Shown: positions 1-9,374, counted from the first letter of the stretch. The stretch is 64,000 nt of DNA from Paraburkholderia sp. LEh10 (GCF_017814945.1 NZ_JAGIPX010000038.1:1-64000); one strand, 5' to 3'. Numbers and translations: made by a program. The notes: generated from the letters alone by a model not told the origin.

Positions 1-218
1 GCGTTCGGCAGCTTGCCGTGCACGAGCAGATACGCGACTTCCTCGAACTCGCACGCCCCCGCGATATCGAGGATGTCATAGCCGCGGTAGTGCAGGTCGT
101 TACCCGTCTTGCCGACCGTGCACAGGGCGGTATTGCCCGCCGTCACGCCCGACAGGGCCACCGATTTTTTCGGCTTGAATGCACCCGTGGTCGGTGTGCC
201 GTTGTCTGCTTCGCTCAT
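1..218 (-). CDS. prpC: 2-methylcitrate synthase, N-terminal part (cut by window edge)
   Basis: Condenses propionyl-CoA with oxaloacetate in the cytosolic methylcitrate cycle. Only about 72 N-terminal residues are present, starting MSEADNGTPTTGAFKPKKSV and continuing with the segment LSGVTAGNTALCTVGKTGND and LHYRGYDI, typical of the PrpC branch of citrate synthases. The ATG is preceded by GGAGGAAGACAC, a strong ribosome binding site. It lies 19 bases downstream of prpB on the same strand and is probably cotranscribed with it from the sigma-54 promoter. The gene continues beyond the left edge, so the catalytic residues cannot be seen. Confidence 0.95.
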   Translation of the reverse strand, partial: MSEADNGTPTTGAFKPKKSVALSGVTAGNTALCTVGKTGNDLHYRGYDILDIAGACEFEEVAYLLVHGKLPN

Positions 219-237
219 GTGTCTTCCTCCAATTCGA

Positions 238-1131
238 TTACTTCTTTGCGGCGAACAGCGCGTCGAGCTTGTCCTCGTACGCGTGATAGCCAAGGTATTT
301 ATACAGATCTTCGCGGGTCTGCATGGTCGGCACGGCGGCTTTTTGCGTGCCGTCGCGCAGCACCGTTTCGTAGAAATTCAGCGCAGCCGCGTTCATCGCG
401 CGATACGCACCGCAGCAGTACAGCGCGATATCGACGTTCGAGTCGCGCAGTTCCGTCGTCGTGAAGAACGGCGTTGCGCCGAACTCGGTCAGGTTCGCGA
501 GAATCGGCACCTTCACGGCGGCCTTGAAGCGCCGGTAATCGTCGAGCGTGCGCATTGCTTCCGGGAAGATCATGTCGGCGCCCGCTTCGACATAGGCGAC
601 GGCGCGCTCGATCGCGGCGTCGATGCTTTCGGAGGCGGCTGCGTCGGTGCGGGCCATGATGACGAACTGGTCGTCGGTGCGCGCATCGACGGCGGCCTTC
701 ACGCGGTCCACCATCTCTTCCTTCGCGACGACTTCCTTGTTCGGCCGATGCCCGCAGCGCTTCTGGCCGACCTGGTCTTCCAGATGGACGGCCGCGACGC
801 CTGCCTTAATGAACGAGCGCACCGTGCGCGCGATATTGAATGCGCCGCCCCAGCCGGTGTCGATATCGACGAGCAGCGGCAGGTTGGTCGCATCGGTGAT
901 GCGGCGGGCGTCCGTCAGCACGTCGTCCATTGTGCTGATGCCCAGGTCGGGAATGCCGAGCGAGTTCGCGGCGACGCCGCCACCCGACAGGTACAGCGCC
1001 TTGAAGCCGACGGCTTCGGCCATCTTCGCGGCGTAGGCGGTGATCGCGCCGACCACCTGCAGCGGTTGTCCTTCTGCGACGGCCTGGCGGAACGCGGCGC
1101 CGGCGCTAGCGGGTTGTTTGGCTGTGTTCAA
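238..1131 (-). CDS. prpB: 2-methylisocitrate lyase
   Basis: Cleaves 2-methylisocitrate into pyruvate and succinate, the last step of the methylcitrate cycle. The protein of 297 residues belongs to the isocitrate lyase/PEP mutase superfamily and carries the lyase signature KRCGH, the YLSGGG loop and DTGWGG. I chose a TTG start at 1131: GGAG sits 7 bases upstream, and the length matches the family at about 290-300 residues. A longer in-frame start near 1233 would place the sigma-54 promoter inside the gene, so it is rejected. It is first in a prpBC operon and divergent from prpR. Confidence 0.93.
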   Translation of the reverse strand: MNTAKQPASAGAAFRQAVAEGQPLQVVGAITAYAAKMAEAVGFKALYLSGGGVAANSLGIPDLGISTMDDVLTDARRITDATNLPLLVDIDTGWGGAFNIARTVRSFIKAGVAAVHLEDQVGQKRCGHRPNKEVVAKEEMVDRVKAAVDARTDDQFVIMARTDAAASESIDAAIERAVAYVEAGADMIFPEAMRTLDDYRRFKAAVKVPILANLTEFGATPFFTTTELRDSNVDIALYCCGAYRAMNAAALNFYETVLRDGTQKAAVPTMQTREDLYKYLGYHAYEDKLDALFAAKK

Positions 1132-1162
1132 TTTGAGGCTCCAGTGATTGCGGGCCGTTATC

Positions 1163-1178
1163 TGCAAGTGGCGTGCCA
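1163..1178 (-). promoter_or_regulatory. Sigma-54 promoter of prpBC
   Basis: On the minus strand the sequence reads TGGCACGCCACTTGCA, a perfect match to the -24/-12 consensus TGGCAC-N5-TTGCA. Transcription would start near 1151, about 20 bases before the TTG start of prpB. The divergent neighbour is PrpR, a sigma-54 activator, so the assignment is consistent with established prp regulation. No other strong promoter was seen here. Confidence 0.92.
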
Positions 1179-1242
1179 AGCTTGTCCGCCGCACTAAGTT
1201 GCTGATTTCGCGGCATGTGCGGCCAGACGGCAATTCGCGTGG

Positions 1243-1280
1243 ATTTCAAAAGTGGAATTCACAGGTTTCTGCTCTGAAAT
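1243..1280. promoter_or_regulatory. Possible upstream activator site for PrpR
   Basis: An inverted repeat ATTTCA (1243-1248) and TGAAAT (1275-1280) with a 26-base spacer lies about 90-130 bases upstream of the predicted prpB transcription start, where an enhancer for a sigma-54 activator would sit. The motif is short and the spacer long, so this is only a suggestion. Confidence 0.25.
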
Positions 1281-1328
1281 TTGGCGCGCATAATAGCGCT
1301 GATCCGGCATCCGTACGTGGCAGCTTCC

Positions 1329-3278
1329 ATGAGCACACCTTCCACCGTTTCGAACGCGCGCCCGCGCATCTGGGCGATGGGCATCAGCCGCTTGCGCGAC
1401 CTGTTCGTCGATATCGCCAGCGAGTATGCGGGCCGCGCGGACTTGCGCGTGGTCGCGCGCGGGTTCGGGGACGCCGTGCAGGAGATCGAGGCGGCGGGCG
1501 GGGAGCGTCCCGATGTAATCGTCGCGGGCGGCTCGAACGGCGCGTATCTGAGGACGCGCGTGAACATGCCCGTGGTGGTGATCTCGCCGACGGGCTTCGA
1601 CGTGATGCAGGCGCTCGCGCGCGCGCGGCGCGACGGCGGCACGGTGGCGCTCGTCACGCACGGCGAGACGCCCGACGAGGTCAAGCGCTTCACGGCCGCA
1701 TACGGCATCGACGTGATCTACGCGTCGTACCGCTCCACCGAAGATGCGGAGAACTGCGTGCGCGAGCTGCGCGAACGCGGCGTGGATGCCGTAGTCGGGC
1801 CGGGGCACGTGACCGATCTCGCGGAGCGCGCCGGCATGGCGGCCGTGTTCCTGTATTCGCGCACGTCGGTGCGAGGCGCGTTCGATACCGCGCTCGAAGT
1901 CGCGCAGGCCACGCGCGCGGAAGGCGTGCGGCGGCAGCGTCTGGACAACCTGTTGCAGCACTTGCGCGATGGCGTCGTCGCGCTCGATGCGCAAGGGCGC
2001 GTCGAAGCGATCAACCAGCGTCTGGCGAGCGTGCTCGGCATCGACGCCGCGAACGCGGCGGGCGTGCCGCTGCAGCAACTTGCGCCCGATCTCGCCAACG
2101 CGCTGCCCGATACCGGCAGCGATACGCTCGTGTCCGTGCGCGGCGCGAGCTACGTCGTGCATCGCGGGCCGCTCGCGGGCGCCGGTCCCGCGGCGGGCAC
2201 CGTGCTGACGTTCCAGGAATCGCGTGCCGTCGAACGGCTCGATCGCACGCTGCGTTCGCGGCAGCGCTCGCAGCAGTTCACCGCGCGTTACCGGCTCGAT
2301 GATCTCGTAGGCGAATGTCCGTCGATCGAACGTGTGCGCACGCTCGTGCGGCGTTACGCGAAGTCCGACGCGACCGTGCTGATACTCGGCGAGAGCGGCA
2401 CCGGCAAGGAGATGGTCGCGCAGAGCATGCATCATCTGAGCGCGCGGCGCGACTTCGCATTCGTCGCGATCAATTGCGGCGCGTTTCCGGAGGCGCTGCT
2501 GGAAAGCGAGCTGTTCGGCTACGACGAAGGCGCGTTCACGGGCGCGCGCAAGGGCGGCAAGGCCGGGCTGATCGAAGCGGCGCATCGCGGCACGCTGTTT
2601 CTCGATGAAATCGGCGAGATGCCGTTGCCGCTGCAAAGCCGCCTGTTGCGCGTGCTGCAGGAAAGGGAAGTGGTGCGGCTCGGCTCGACTGAGCCGACGC
2701 GCGTCGATATACGCGTCGTCGCGGCGACGCACCGGGCGCTGACGGAAGGCGTCGAAGCCGGGACGTTCCGCGCCGACCTCTACTATCGGTTGAACATCTT
2801 GAGCATTGCATTGCCGCCGCTGCGCGAGCGTACGGCGGACGTGATGCCGCTTGCGGCCGAACTGCTGCTGCAGGCTGCCGCGCGTGAGCCGCGACTCGCG
2901 GCGCGCGTGCCGGACCTGCAGGCGGCGACCCGCGTGCTCGCGCAGATCGGCGAACCGTTGCGCCGCTATGCATGGCCCGGCAACGTGCGTGAATTGCAGA
3001 ATGTGATCGAACGGATCGCCGTCGAACTCGCCGACAGCGAAGGCAACGCGCACGACGAATTCACGCGCGACATGCTGGATGTCGTTGCGCCGGAACTATC
3101 CGCTTCATCGGAGCCGCGCAGGAAGGGCGCGCTGACGTTGCGCGAACGCAGCCGCCATGTCGAGGCGGATGAAATACGCGCGGTGCTGGCTGCTTGCGGC
3201 GGCGATCGCGATGCCGCGTGCAGGGCGCTCGGCATCAGCAAGACGACGTTATGGCGCAAGCTCAGCGCGGCGCAATGA
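1329..3278 (+). CDS. prpR: Sigma-54-dependent propionate catabolism activator
   Basis: Activates prpBC, with 2-methylcitrate as coactivator in studied homologues. The protein of 649 residues has an N-terminal PrpR_N sensor domain (about 1-200), a PAS-like linker, a central AAA+ domain with Walker A GESGTGKE, the sigma-54 contact loop GAFTGA and Walker B LFLDEIGEM, and a C-terminal Fis-type helix-turn-helix ending GISKTTLWRKLSAAQ. The ATG at 1329 is preferred to an upstream in-frame TTG at 1281 that would add 16 non-conserved residues. It is divergent from prpB, as usual in proteobacteria. Confidence 0.95.
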   Translation: MSTPSTVSNARPRIWAMGISRLRDLFVDIASEYAGRADLRVVARGFGDAVQEIEAAGGERPDVIVAGGSNGAYLRTRVNMPVVVISPTGFDVMQALARARRDGGTVALVTHGETPDEVKRFTAAYGIDVIYASYRSTEDAENCVRELRERGVDAVVGPGHVTDLAERAGMAAVFLYSRTSVRGAFDTALEVAQATRAEGVRRQRLDNLLQHLRDGVVALDAQGRVEAINQRLASVLGIDAANAAGVPLQQLAPDLANALPDTGSDTLVSVRGASYVVHRGPLAGAGPAAGTVLTFQESRAVERLDRTLRSRQRSQQFTARYRLDDLVGECPSIERVRTLVRRYAKSDATVLILGESGTGKEMVAQSMHHLSARRDFAFVAINCGAFPEALLESELFGYDEGAFTGARKGGKAGLIEAAHRGTLFLDEIGEMPLPLQSRLLRVLQEREVVRLGSTEPTRVDIRVVAATHRALTEGVEAGTFRADLYYRLNILSIALPPLRERTADVMPLAAELLLQAAAREPRLAARVPDLQAATRVLAQIGEPLRRYAWPGNVRELQNVIERIAVELADSEGNAHDEFTRDMLDVVAPELSASSEPRRKGALTLRERSRHVEADEIRAVLAACGGDRDAACRALGISKTTLWRKLSAAQ

Positions 3279-3299
3279 GCGCCCGGCCGGTCGCCGCAT

Positions 3300-3878
3300 T
3301 CACAATGCCATCAATGCGGAAAGGAAAAAGCCGACGGACACGACGGCCATGCCGATCGTCAGCTTCTGCAGCCAGCGTTTTTTCGTGAGCAGCGTGATCG
3401 CGGCGAGCGCGATCGAAATCTGGATCAGCGTCGTCGCCTGAGCCCAGCGGTGATGCTGGTGCTGCAAGGACTCGCTGACGCCGTTGTCCTTCGTCACCTG
3501 CTTTTCGAGTGACTCCGCCTGTTGGCGAATCGGTTCTTTCTCCGTCTTGTAGCGCTGCACGTCGGTGACGAACTTCGCGTGCGCGGCCGATGCGGGGTCC
3601 GTCAGCGCGGCGCCCAGTTCAGCGAGGTTCTGCTTTTCGCCCTTCGCCTGATAGTAGGCCCACTGGTTCGCGGCCTCCGTCTTGAGGATGGCTGCTTCGT
3701 TCTTGTAGAAGAGCGCGAGGTTTTCATTGGCGCCGCTCTGATAGGCGGCAATTGCGCCGACGCTCGCGAGAATGGCGGTCATGACCGCGATGCGCGACGC
3801 GCTGCTGTCGCTTCCGTGAGAACCTGCGTGTTCGATTGCGTGATCGTGTGGGCCGTGAACTTCGTATTCGTCGGACAT
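3300..3878 (-). CDS. DUF4337 family membrane protein
   Basis: Protein of 192 residues of unknown function. A charged N-terminus rich in His and Glu is followed by a membrane helix (AVMTAILASVGAIAAYQ), a long soluble helical region with many Gln, Glu and Lys residues, and two further hydrophobic segments at the C-terminus (LIQISIALAAITLL and LTIGMAVVSVGFFLSALMAL). This layout matches the DUF4337 family. The ATG at 3878 is preferred over a TTG at 3899. It converges with prpR (21-base gap) and follows the GlxA-like regulator gene on the same strand after 56 bases. Confidence 0.8.
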   Translation of the reverse strand: MSDEYEVHGPHDHAIEHAGSHGSDSSASRIAVMTAILASVGAIAAYQSGANENLALFYKNEAAILKTEAANQWAYYQAKGEKQNLAELGAALTDPASAAHAKFVTDVQRYKTEKEPIRQQAESLEKQVTKDNGVSESLQHQHHRWAQATTLIQISIALAAITLLTKKRWLQKLTIGMAVVSVGFFLSALMAL

Positions 3879-3934
3879 CGTCGATTCGATGAATGGCAAA
3901 AGACGTCAGCATACCGCACTGCGCGGCGCGCAAT

Positions 3935-4948
3935 TCAGCAATGCAGCCTGTGCTGTGCGCGATATTCGCTTGGCGAGGTCTTCATGTGCCGGCGGAAGCT
4001 TCGTGCGAGATGATCGCCGCTCGTCATGCCGGCGCGCTTGGCCACCTTGTCGACGGGCAGATCCGTTTCGGCCAGCAGGCTGCAGACGACCTGGAGCCGC
4101 GCATGCATCAGATAGTCGGAAGGCGTCATGCCGAGCTCGCTTCTGAAGTGGCGCAGCAGGCTGCGCTCACTCATCGCGGCGACCTGCGCGGCGTCTTCTA
4201 TCGTCACCTGGCGGCGGCAGTTGTCCTGCAGCCAGTGCGCGGCCGCGCGCACTTTCTCCGCTGGCGTGCTGCCGACCACGTCCTCGAAGATCGCGTTCAG
4301 CATGTCGTGCGAGCAGATCGACAGACGGTCCGCGACACGGCGCGCGATGCTGTCGCCCATGTCGCGGCGGATCAGCTTCAGTGCGCCCGTCAGCGCGTCG
4401 TTGAGGCTTTGCATGCGCGTCTTGCAGTCGGCGCAAGGTCCGGCCGGATTGGTGTGCGCCGTGCAATCCGGGCCGTGCTCGCGGTCCTGGTCCGGACTGC
4501 GCTGCGTGCCGTAAGCGCGGCCTTCGGGCGCGCTCAGCGTCGCGCCCACCAGGCGGACATCGGCGGTCTTGGCGCGGGCACGGTTGATCCATGCGAGCAG
4601 CGGTATCGCATCGGAGTCGACGGTAGCGTCGCTGCCGACGACCGCGAAGATCGCGTCGAAATCATGCTGCATGTAGGTGTCGAATGCTTCCGCGCAGACG
4701 CGCAGTTCCGCGGAACTGACGATGTAGCCGTCGCGCGGCGCAAGCGTGGCGATCTGATATGACCACTGGATGGGACCTCGGGTTGACAGATCGCTCGCGA
4801 TTTCCAGCGTGTTGGCGATCACGCTGGCGCTCAGCAGATCGAAGCCGTCGAACAGCACGAGGGCGACGTGCCGCAATCGACGGAGTATGTCGTCCATGCC
4901 CTCGGCGTCGTTCGGATCGGGTTTTTGAGGCGTTTGTGTGGACACCAT
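3935..4948 (-). CDS. GlxA-like AraC-family transcriptional regulator
   Basis: Protein of 337 residues. An N-terminal DJ-1/PfpI-like domain (about 25-150; VALVLFDGFDLLSASVIAN, VVGSDA) is joined to a C-terminal AraC double helix-turn-helix (about 245-335; MSERSLLRHFRSELGMTPSD). Between them lies an insertion with Cys162, Cys172 and Cys175 and a nearby His, in an arrangement that could bind metal or sense redox state; this is unusual. AGGAAG six bases before the ATG supports the start. The target is unknown; the DUF4337 gene directly downstream may be cotranscribed. Confidence 0.85.
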   Translation of the reverse strand: MVSTQTPQKPDPNDAEGMDDILRRLRHVALVLFDGFDLLSASVIANTLEIASDLSTRGPIQWSYQIATLAPRDGYIVSSAELRVCAEAFDTYMQHDFDAIFAVVGSDATVDSDAIPLLAWINRARAKTADVRLVGATLSAPEGRAYGTQRSPDQDREHGPDCTAHTNPAGPCADCKTRMQSLNDALTGALKLIRRDMGDSIARRVADRLSICSHDMLNAIFEDVVGSTPAEKVRAAAHWLQDNCRRQVTIEDAAQVAAMSERSLLRHFRSELGMTPSDYLMHARLQVVCSLLAETDLPVDKVAKRAGMTSGDHLARSFRRHMKTSPSEYRAQHRLHC

Positions 4949-5331
4949 TTTTTTCTTCCTAGCCTGAATGAACTGGACCGGAGCTCCGAATACCCGTCTC
5001 GATTCGAGAAGCATTTCCAGTCGATACCGTGATGCCATCGAGCCAAGGAATGCTTCGGTCCGCCCTCAATTTCTCATGCTGCCTTGGGCGACAAGTCCGA
5101 GAATGTGGGCGGGCGCACGCAGCACGCTACTTTCCAGACGAATCGCAGTGCGTGTGCATGACGCGGTTTGGAAGGCGATCGATCGGGGACCTGGCGCGCA
5201 TCGTGCAGATCGCCCGTTGGCAGTGAGCGAGTGTGTCGTTCAGGCGGCGCGCATTGCCTAAACGAATCTGTCGACGCACATAGCGGTAAACGATTTACGC
5301 AGCGGTATTGTTCCCGCGCTCACATCGATGG
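4949..5331. other. Intergenic stretch with one small dyad
   Basis: No convincing gene was found in these 383 bases between the GlxA-like regulator and the glycosyltransferase, both leftward. The upstream part should hold the promoter of the regulator. A perfect dyad GTAAA-CGA-TTTAC lies at 5286-5298, just past the 3' end of the glycosyltransferase gene; it lacks a T-run. Confidence 0.4.
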
Positions 5332-6447
5332 CTAGTTGCTCTTCAAGCCCGCCATCGATGATCTTCTCGAGATGCGGCCCGAATCGAAGATGGTCTGCGC
5401 GATCTTCAGATAACTCTCCGCCGTGTCGTGCAACGTGTACCCATCCAGCGGACGATAGACGCGTGGCGCGCGCAGCGCATGAATCAGTGCGCGTGCATAC
5501 ACGGAAGGATTGTTCGTGTCGACGAGCGACACGCCCGGAAATTCGCGCGCAAATTCGAATGCTGCGATGCGGCTTGCGACGACGGGGATACCCGACGCGA
5601 GTGCTTCAAGAAAGCCGATGCTGTGCGCCTCCGTATGAGAAGGCATCGCGAACACGTGTGACGCCTGCAGGATCGCAGCGACATTCGTTGCCGGACCGCT
5701 CAACGCGACATGCTCAGCCAGATTCAGGCGATGCACGAGGTTCATCGCCTTGTCGTGATACACCTCGTCTTCGAGGACGCCGCATAGCAGCAATCGCGTA
5801 TCAGGCTCGTGTTGCAGCACGATTTCAAACGCGCGAATGGTTTCGAGTTGCCCCTTGTCGGCGACATAGCGGCCCAACTGCACGATCTGTCGTGTCGCGC
5901 CACGTTCGGCGAAGCTCGATGGCGCCGCCGCATTCCGGAAGCGCGGCAGATCGACGCCATTGGGAATCACCGTCACGAGCGGGTGCGGGCCGACCTCGCG
6001 CAGATAGTCGTGCGTATTTTGCGGCGATACGCCGACGACCGCGCGGGCCCGATGCGACAACATGCGCTCGGCCCATCTCAGCTTCGGATTGGCGAAATCG
6101 TTGGAGCCCGAGTGCATCACATACACGACGGGCGCGGCATTCGGAAGCAGACGGACATAGAGCGCGGCAAGCGTTGCGTGCGCGATGATGATGTCCGGTC
6201 GAAATTGCCGTATGCAGCGACGCAGATGCATCAGGCGTCCCAACCTGCTCTGACGGGAGTCCGGAAAATCGCATAAGACATCCGCAGCCGCCAGTTCGCG
6301 GCGGCTGTCATCGAAGTCTGCCATTTGCGGTTGCATCGAGGCGATACAGACTTCGTGGCCTCCCTCCCTATGCTGGATCGCAAGACCCTTTGCCAGAATC
6401 TCCGCGCCAGACAGACGTGGCACATAGACGACTTGTAATATCCGCAC
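5332..6447 (-). CDS. Glycosyltransferase family 4
   Basis: Predicted cytosolic GT-B enzyme of 371 residues that moves a sugar from a nucleotide donor to a glycan or lipid acceptor. The N-terminal half has the RLSGAE motif near the start typical of GT4 enzymes, the middle has VTVIPNGVD, and the C-terminal donor domain has GRYVADKGQ and an E-x7-E-like motif in EAHSIGFLEALASGIPVVAS. The start is GTG with only a weak ribosome binding site. It follows the exported PIG-L deacetylase gene on the same strand after 269 bases, so the two may act on one polysaccharide. Substrate unknown. Confidence 0.85.
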   Translation of the reverse strand: MRILQVVYVPRLSGAEILAKGLAIQHREGGHEVCIASMQPQMADFDDSRRELAAADVLCDFPDSRQSRLGRLMHLRRCIRQFRPDIIIAHATLAALYVRLLPNAAPVVYVMHSGSNDFANPKLRWAERMLSHRARAVVGVSPQNTHDYLREVGPHPLVTVIPNGVDLPRFRNAAAPSSFAERGATRQIVQLGRYVADKGQLETIRAFEIVLQHEPDTRLLLCGVLEDEVYHDKAMNLVHRLNLAEHVALSGPATNVAAILQASHVFAMPSHTEAHSIGFLEALASGIPVVASRIAAFEFAREFPGVSLVDTNNPSVYARALIHALRAPRVYRPLDGYTLHDTAESYLKIAQTIFDSGRISRRSSMAGLKSN

Positions 6448-6716
6448 TGGTCACCGTTTTGAATAGGTCTTGTACAAAGAGAGCCGGATCATCGATGTCT
6501 GACCGTTGTCTTCTCTCTCTTCTGCAGCGTACGGTTGCGTGGGTCGATCGTCAATTGTTGTGCTTCCCTTTCGTGCATATACCATAACCAATCGCACTTC
6601 CGACATTCGGTCAACCACTAGTCATTACTGGACACGCTTGCCCGTCGCTACATCATTTCCATTGCTTCTTCAATGCGGATGCGAGCGCTTTTCATTCAAA
6701 AAGATGCAATGCCTTT

Positions 6717-9104
6717 TTACTGGGTGAGACGCTCTCGCCACAATGTTTCCGAATACATCGCGGGAAGTTGTGAAAGTCCCATTGGAATAATTTGCATGTC
6801 ATTTTCGTTAAAGGAGTACCGCGCCAGCGCGGCATTCCCTGCCGTAAAAAGCGTGTTGCTGAGTATCGCGTCGATTCGCTCGTAGAAGACGAGTGTCCTG
6901 CCGCTGCCGTCTTGCACGATCGACGGCGCCGCGTCCGCCCATCGGCGATCGCGCAGATAGCCGAGCAGAACGGGCGCCGATTCGGCATGCGCGAAGCGCC
7001 ATCGCCATACGTCCACGCCGCCGGGTTCGGCAAAATGCGGCACCGTCATGACAAGCGCCGGGTCTTTGCCTGCATGGCTGTCGTCGATTGCAAAGCGCGT
7101 CGTGTCGAGTTCGAATTGCGACGGCAGGACAGACGTGGCTTCGATGGTCCAGTGCCCACTTGCTGCGCGCAGCGTCGTGACGGATATGTGCCGCCTGTCT
7201 TCGGCACGCTGAACGGCGACGAACGTCGAGGCATCGTCATGCGCGCTTTTCACTGCGAGCAACTTCACGTTGCCGTGCAGACGGTTGTCGTCGAGCACCC
7301 TGGTTTGTTCGACGATCCCCGTTTCGTTCGCGCCGACTGTCCATAGCTCGACGTGACCGGCTGATTGCTGCACCGTGACCAGTATGCTGGCGCGCGGCGT
7401 GTCAGCCGCCGAGGAGGACATGTATTGCTGAACGCGATCGGCGGGCATTCGCCCGTCGCTCTGAAACCACAGAACGGGCGCGGCGAATCCGCTGCCCGTG
7501 CTGCGCAACAGCCAGAAGGCGGAACCGCCGTTTCTCGGCGTGACGGCCATCAGATCCGCGCGACCGTCGCCATCGAAGTCGCCGACGACGAAGCGCGCGC
7601 TGTCGAAGCACAGCGTATCGGCGCCGCATGTCGGCGTCGTCGCGCGGCTATCGAAAGGCACCGCGTTTGCGTACCAGCTCGCGCCGCCGCCGGCTCTGTT
7701 CAACGGCTGTACGTAGACGTCGAAGCCGGGGCCGTCGGCGCGTCGTTGAACATAGACGGCCGAAGGCATGCCGCTGCCCGTCAGGTCGCCGTACATCGCG
7801 CCTGCGAGGCGCAGATCGGTGGCCGACGTCGGACGCGCCGTCGACCATCTGTATCGGGTGGTGAGCGACGCGCACCCGCGAACGTGAAGCCGGCCGCTTT
7901 CTTCTCCAAGGCAACGCCGCGACGGCGTAAAGATCAGACCAAAGTCCCACGGCGTCCACCGTTGCGACGGGTTCCATTCTTCGCATGGCGCTTGCGTCAA
8001 CCTGCCGTCGTCTTCCGTGACGCATTGTCCCGTGGCGGCGGAGACGAGCGCCGCATTGTGCTGATTGCCCGCATACGTCGCTCTCGGTTCCCACTTCCAT
8101 TGCTGGGCGATGGAATCGTCGCACCGCGCGAGTTCGGGCTCGCGATCGTTGCCTCGCGAGGTCAGGCATTCGCTCGACGCTATGTTGAACAGCACGGAAG
8201 GAAGGGCGACGAAATCCGGTGTCGGGCGGCTGGTGCTGTCGTTGCGCGCGTACCGGCGCAAGACCCAGTTGCCGTCCCATTGGTACTCGCCGAACACGTG
8301 GGCCGTATCGCCGCCGTCGATCGAGAAATAGCTCGCCGTGACGTCGCGCTTGCGCTGCGCTTCTTCGCCGAACAGGGCAGGCGGCCAGTTTCCCGTCGGA
8401 TAGGTGATGTAGTACGCGATGGGAATGGACCGGCCCAGGGTTTGCCCGATGTGCCGGGTGATACGTGCGGCATAGATGTGATCGGGGTGCTCGATGAACG
8501 GCACGGTGTCCGGGTTGAGCGTGTCGATCTTCGTGGCGTCCTGCAGTATCGCGTGGAGGACGGCGGAGAGCGAATCGCGCGCGTAACGCGCGGGCGCGAT
8601 GTCGCCGCGCCCCATCGGGTAGGTCGTCAGCGTGGCGCCCTGGTCCCAGAGCAACGCGAGCGGCACGCGGCCGCCGCGAACTGCGCCGCCAGGAAGACGA
8701 AGCTCGAGAAGCTGCACGCGAGGCTGCGCCTTCAGCGTCAGTTGAAACACTGGCTTGCCCGCGATCCGCACCGTCGACTCGTCCCAATCGTTGCGCACGC
8801 CCGCAAGCCGTGCATACGCCAGCCGCGATGCCTCTTCGCGCTTTTGCACATACGCGAAACTGGCGCCGTTGGCGCCGCCGATCAGATGAACTGTGGTCAC
8901 GCACCATCCTGCCCGCAATTGCTCGCCGATCGACGGTTCGACGAACAGCAGGTCGTCGTCGAGATGCGCGACCACCGTGACGAGACGGCCCGCGCGGCAG
9001 TCGGCGGAAGCAGCATGGGCAGTCCCGGCAAGCGCGAAATAGCCGAAGAGAAGAAAAAGGAAAAAGCGCGACAGCCTGCCGGAATCGAATCGCGACATGT
9101 TCAT
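6717..9104 (-). CDS. Exported PIG-L deacetylase with lectin-like and FG-GAP-like regions
   Basis: Protein of 795 residues. A signal peptide (about 1-31, ending GTAHAAS) is followed by a PIG-L type de-N-acetylase domain (about 40-260) with metal-binding motifs AHLDDD (46-51) and HPDH (206-209). Next is a ricin-B-like region with Q-x-W motifs (QQWKWEP, QRWTPWD), and then a long C-terminal part containing FDGDGRADLMAV, typical of FG-GAP/VCBS beta-propeller repeats. It probably removes acetyl groups from a sugar outside the cytoplasm, with the tail binding glycans. The base composition upstream is AT-richer than average. The ATG lacks a clear Shine-Dalgarno site; an ATG two codons later is equally possible. 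Confidence 0.85.
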   Translation of the reverse strand: MNMSRFDSGRLSRFFLFLLFGYFALAGTAHAASADCRAGRLVTVVAHLDDDLLFVEPSIGEQLRAGWCVTTVHLIGGANGASFAYVQKREEASRLAYARLAGVRNDWDESTVRIAGKPVFQLTLKAQPRVQLLELRLPGGAVRGGRVPLALLWDQGATLTTYPMGRGDIAPARYARDSLSAVLHAILQDATKIDTLNPDTVPFIEHPDHIYAARITRHIGQTLGRSIPIAYYITYPTGNWPPALFGEEAQRKRDVTASYFSIDGGDTAHVFGEYQWDGNWVLRRYARNDSTSRPTPDFVALPSVLFNIASSECLTSRGNDREPELARCDDSIAQQWKWEPRATYAGNQHNAALVSAATGQCVTEDDGRLTQAPCEEWNPSQRWTPWDFGLIFTPSRRCLGEESGRLHVRGCASLTTRYRWSTARPTSATDLRLAGAMYGDLTGSGMPSAVYVQRRADGPGFDVYVQPLNRAGGGASWYANAVPFDSRATTPTCGADTLCFDSARFVVGDFDGDGRADLMAVTPRNGGSAFWLLRSTGSGFAAPVLWFQSDGRMPADRVQQYMSSSAADTPRASILVTVQQSAGHVELWTVGANETGIVEQTRVLDDNRLHGNVKLLAVKSAHDDASTFVAVQRAEDRRHISVTTLRAASGHWTIEATSVLPSQFELDTTRFAIDDSHAGKDPALVMTVPHFAEPGGVDVWRWRFAHAESAPVLLGYLRDRRWADAAPSIVQDGSGRTLVFYERIDAILSNTLFTAGNAALARYSFNENDMQIIPMGLSQLPAMYSETLWRERLTQ

Positions 9105-9374
9105 ATGTTTAACGTTTTCTCTGTCTTCCAGGTGTTCTTTCCGACAGCCGTCAACGGATGAAACAATAGCTTTTAAACGTCTATTATTCCCGGCTGCAAG
9201 CCGCTTACGAATCGAAAGCGATTCAACCTTTTAGGCCAGGGCCGGCGTGAAATGAGCAATTCCAATTTGAACACAAAGCTCAGTCGATATTCGTGAACCG
9301 TCTTTTAAGAGAGAGCAGTCGGCGGCTAAATACGCCTTTTAACCAGAAAGAAAAGCAAATCACGGCAGCGAATT

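Noticed and set aside
1194..3053. Long minus-strand open frame opposite prpR
   Set aside because: prpR has all its domains on the plus strand; the antisense frame has no recognisable domain.
5286..5298. GTAAA-CGA-TTTAC dyad as a terminator
   Set aside because: The stem is only 5 bp and no T-run follows on either strand.
7365..9161. Long plus-strand open frame opposite the PIG-L gene
   Set aside because: The minus-strand protein has a signal peptide and clear motifs; this frame is Arg-rich shadow sequence.
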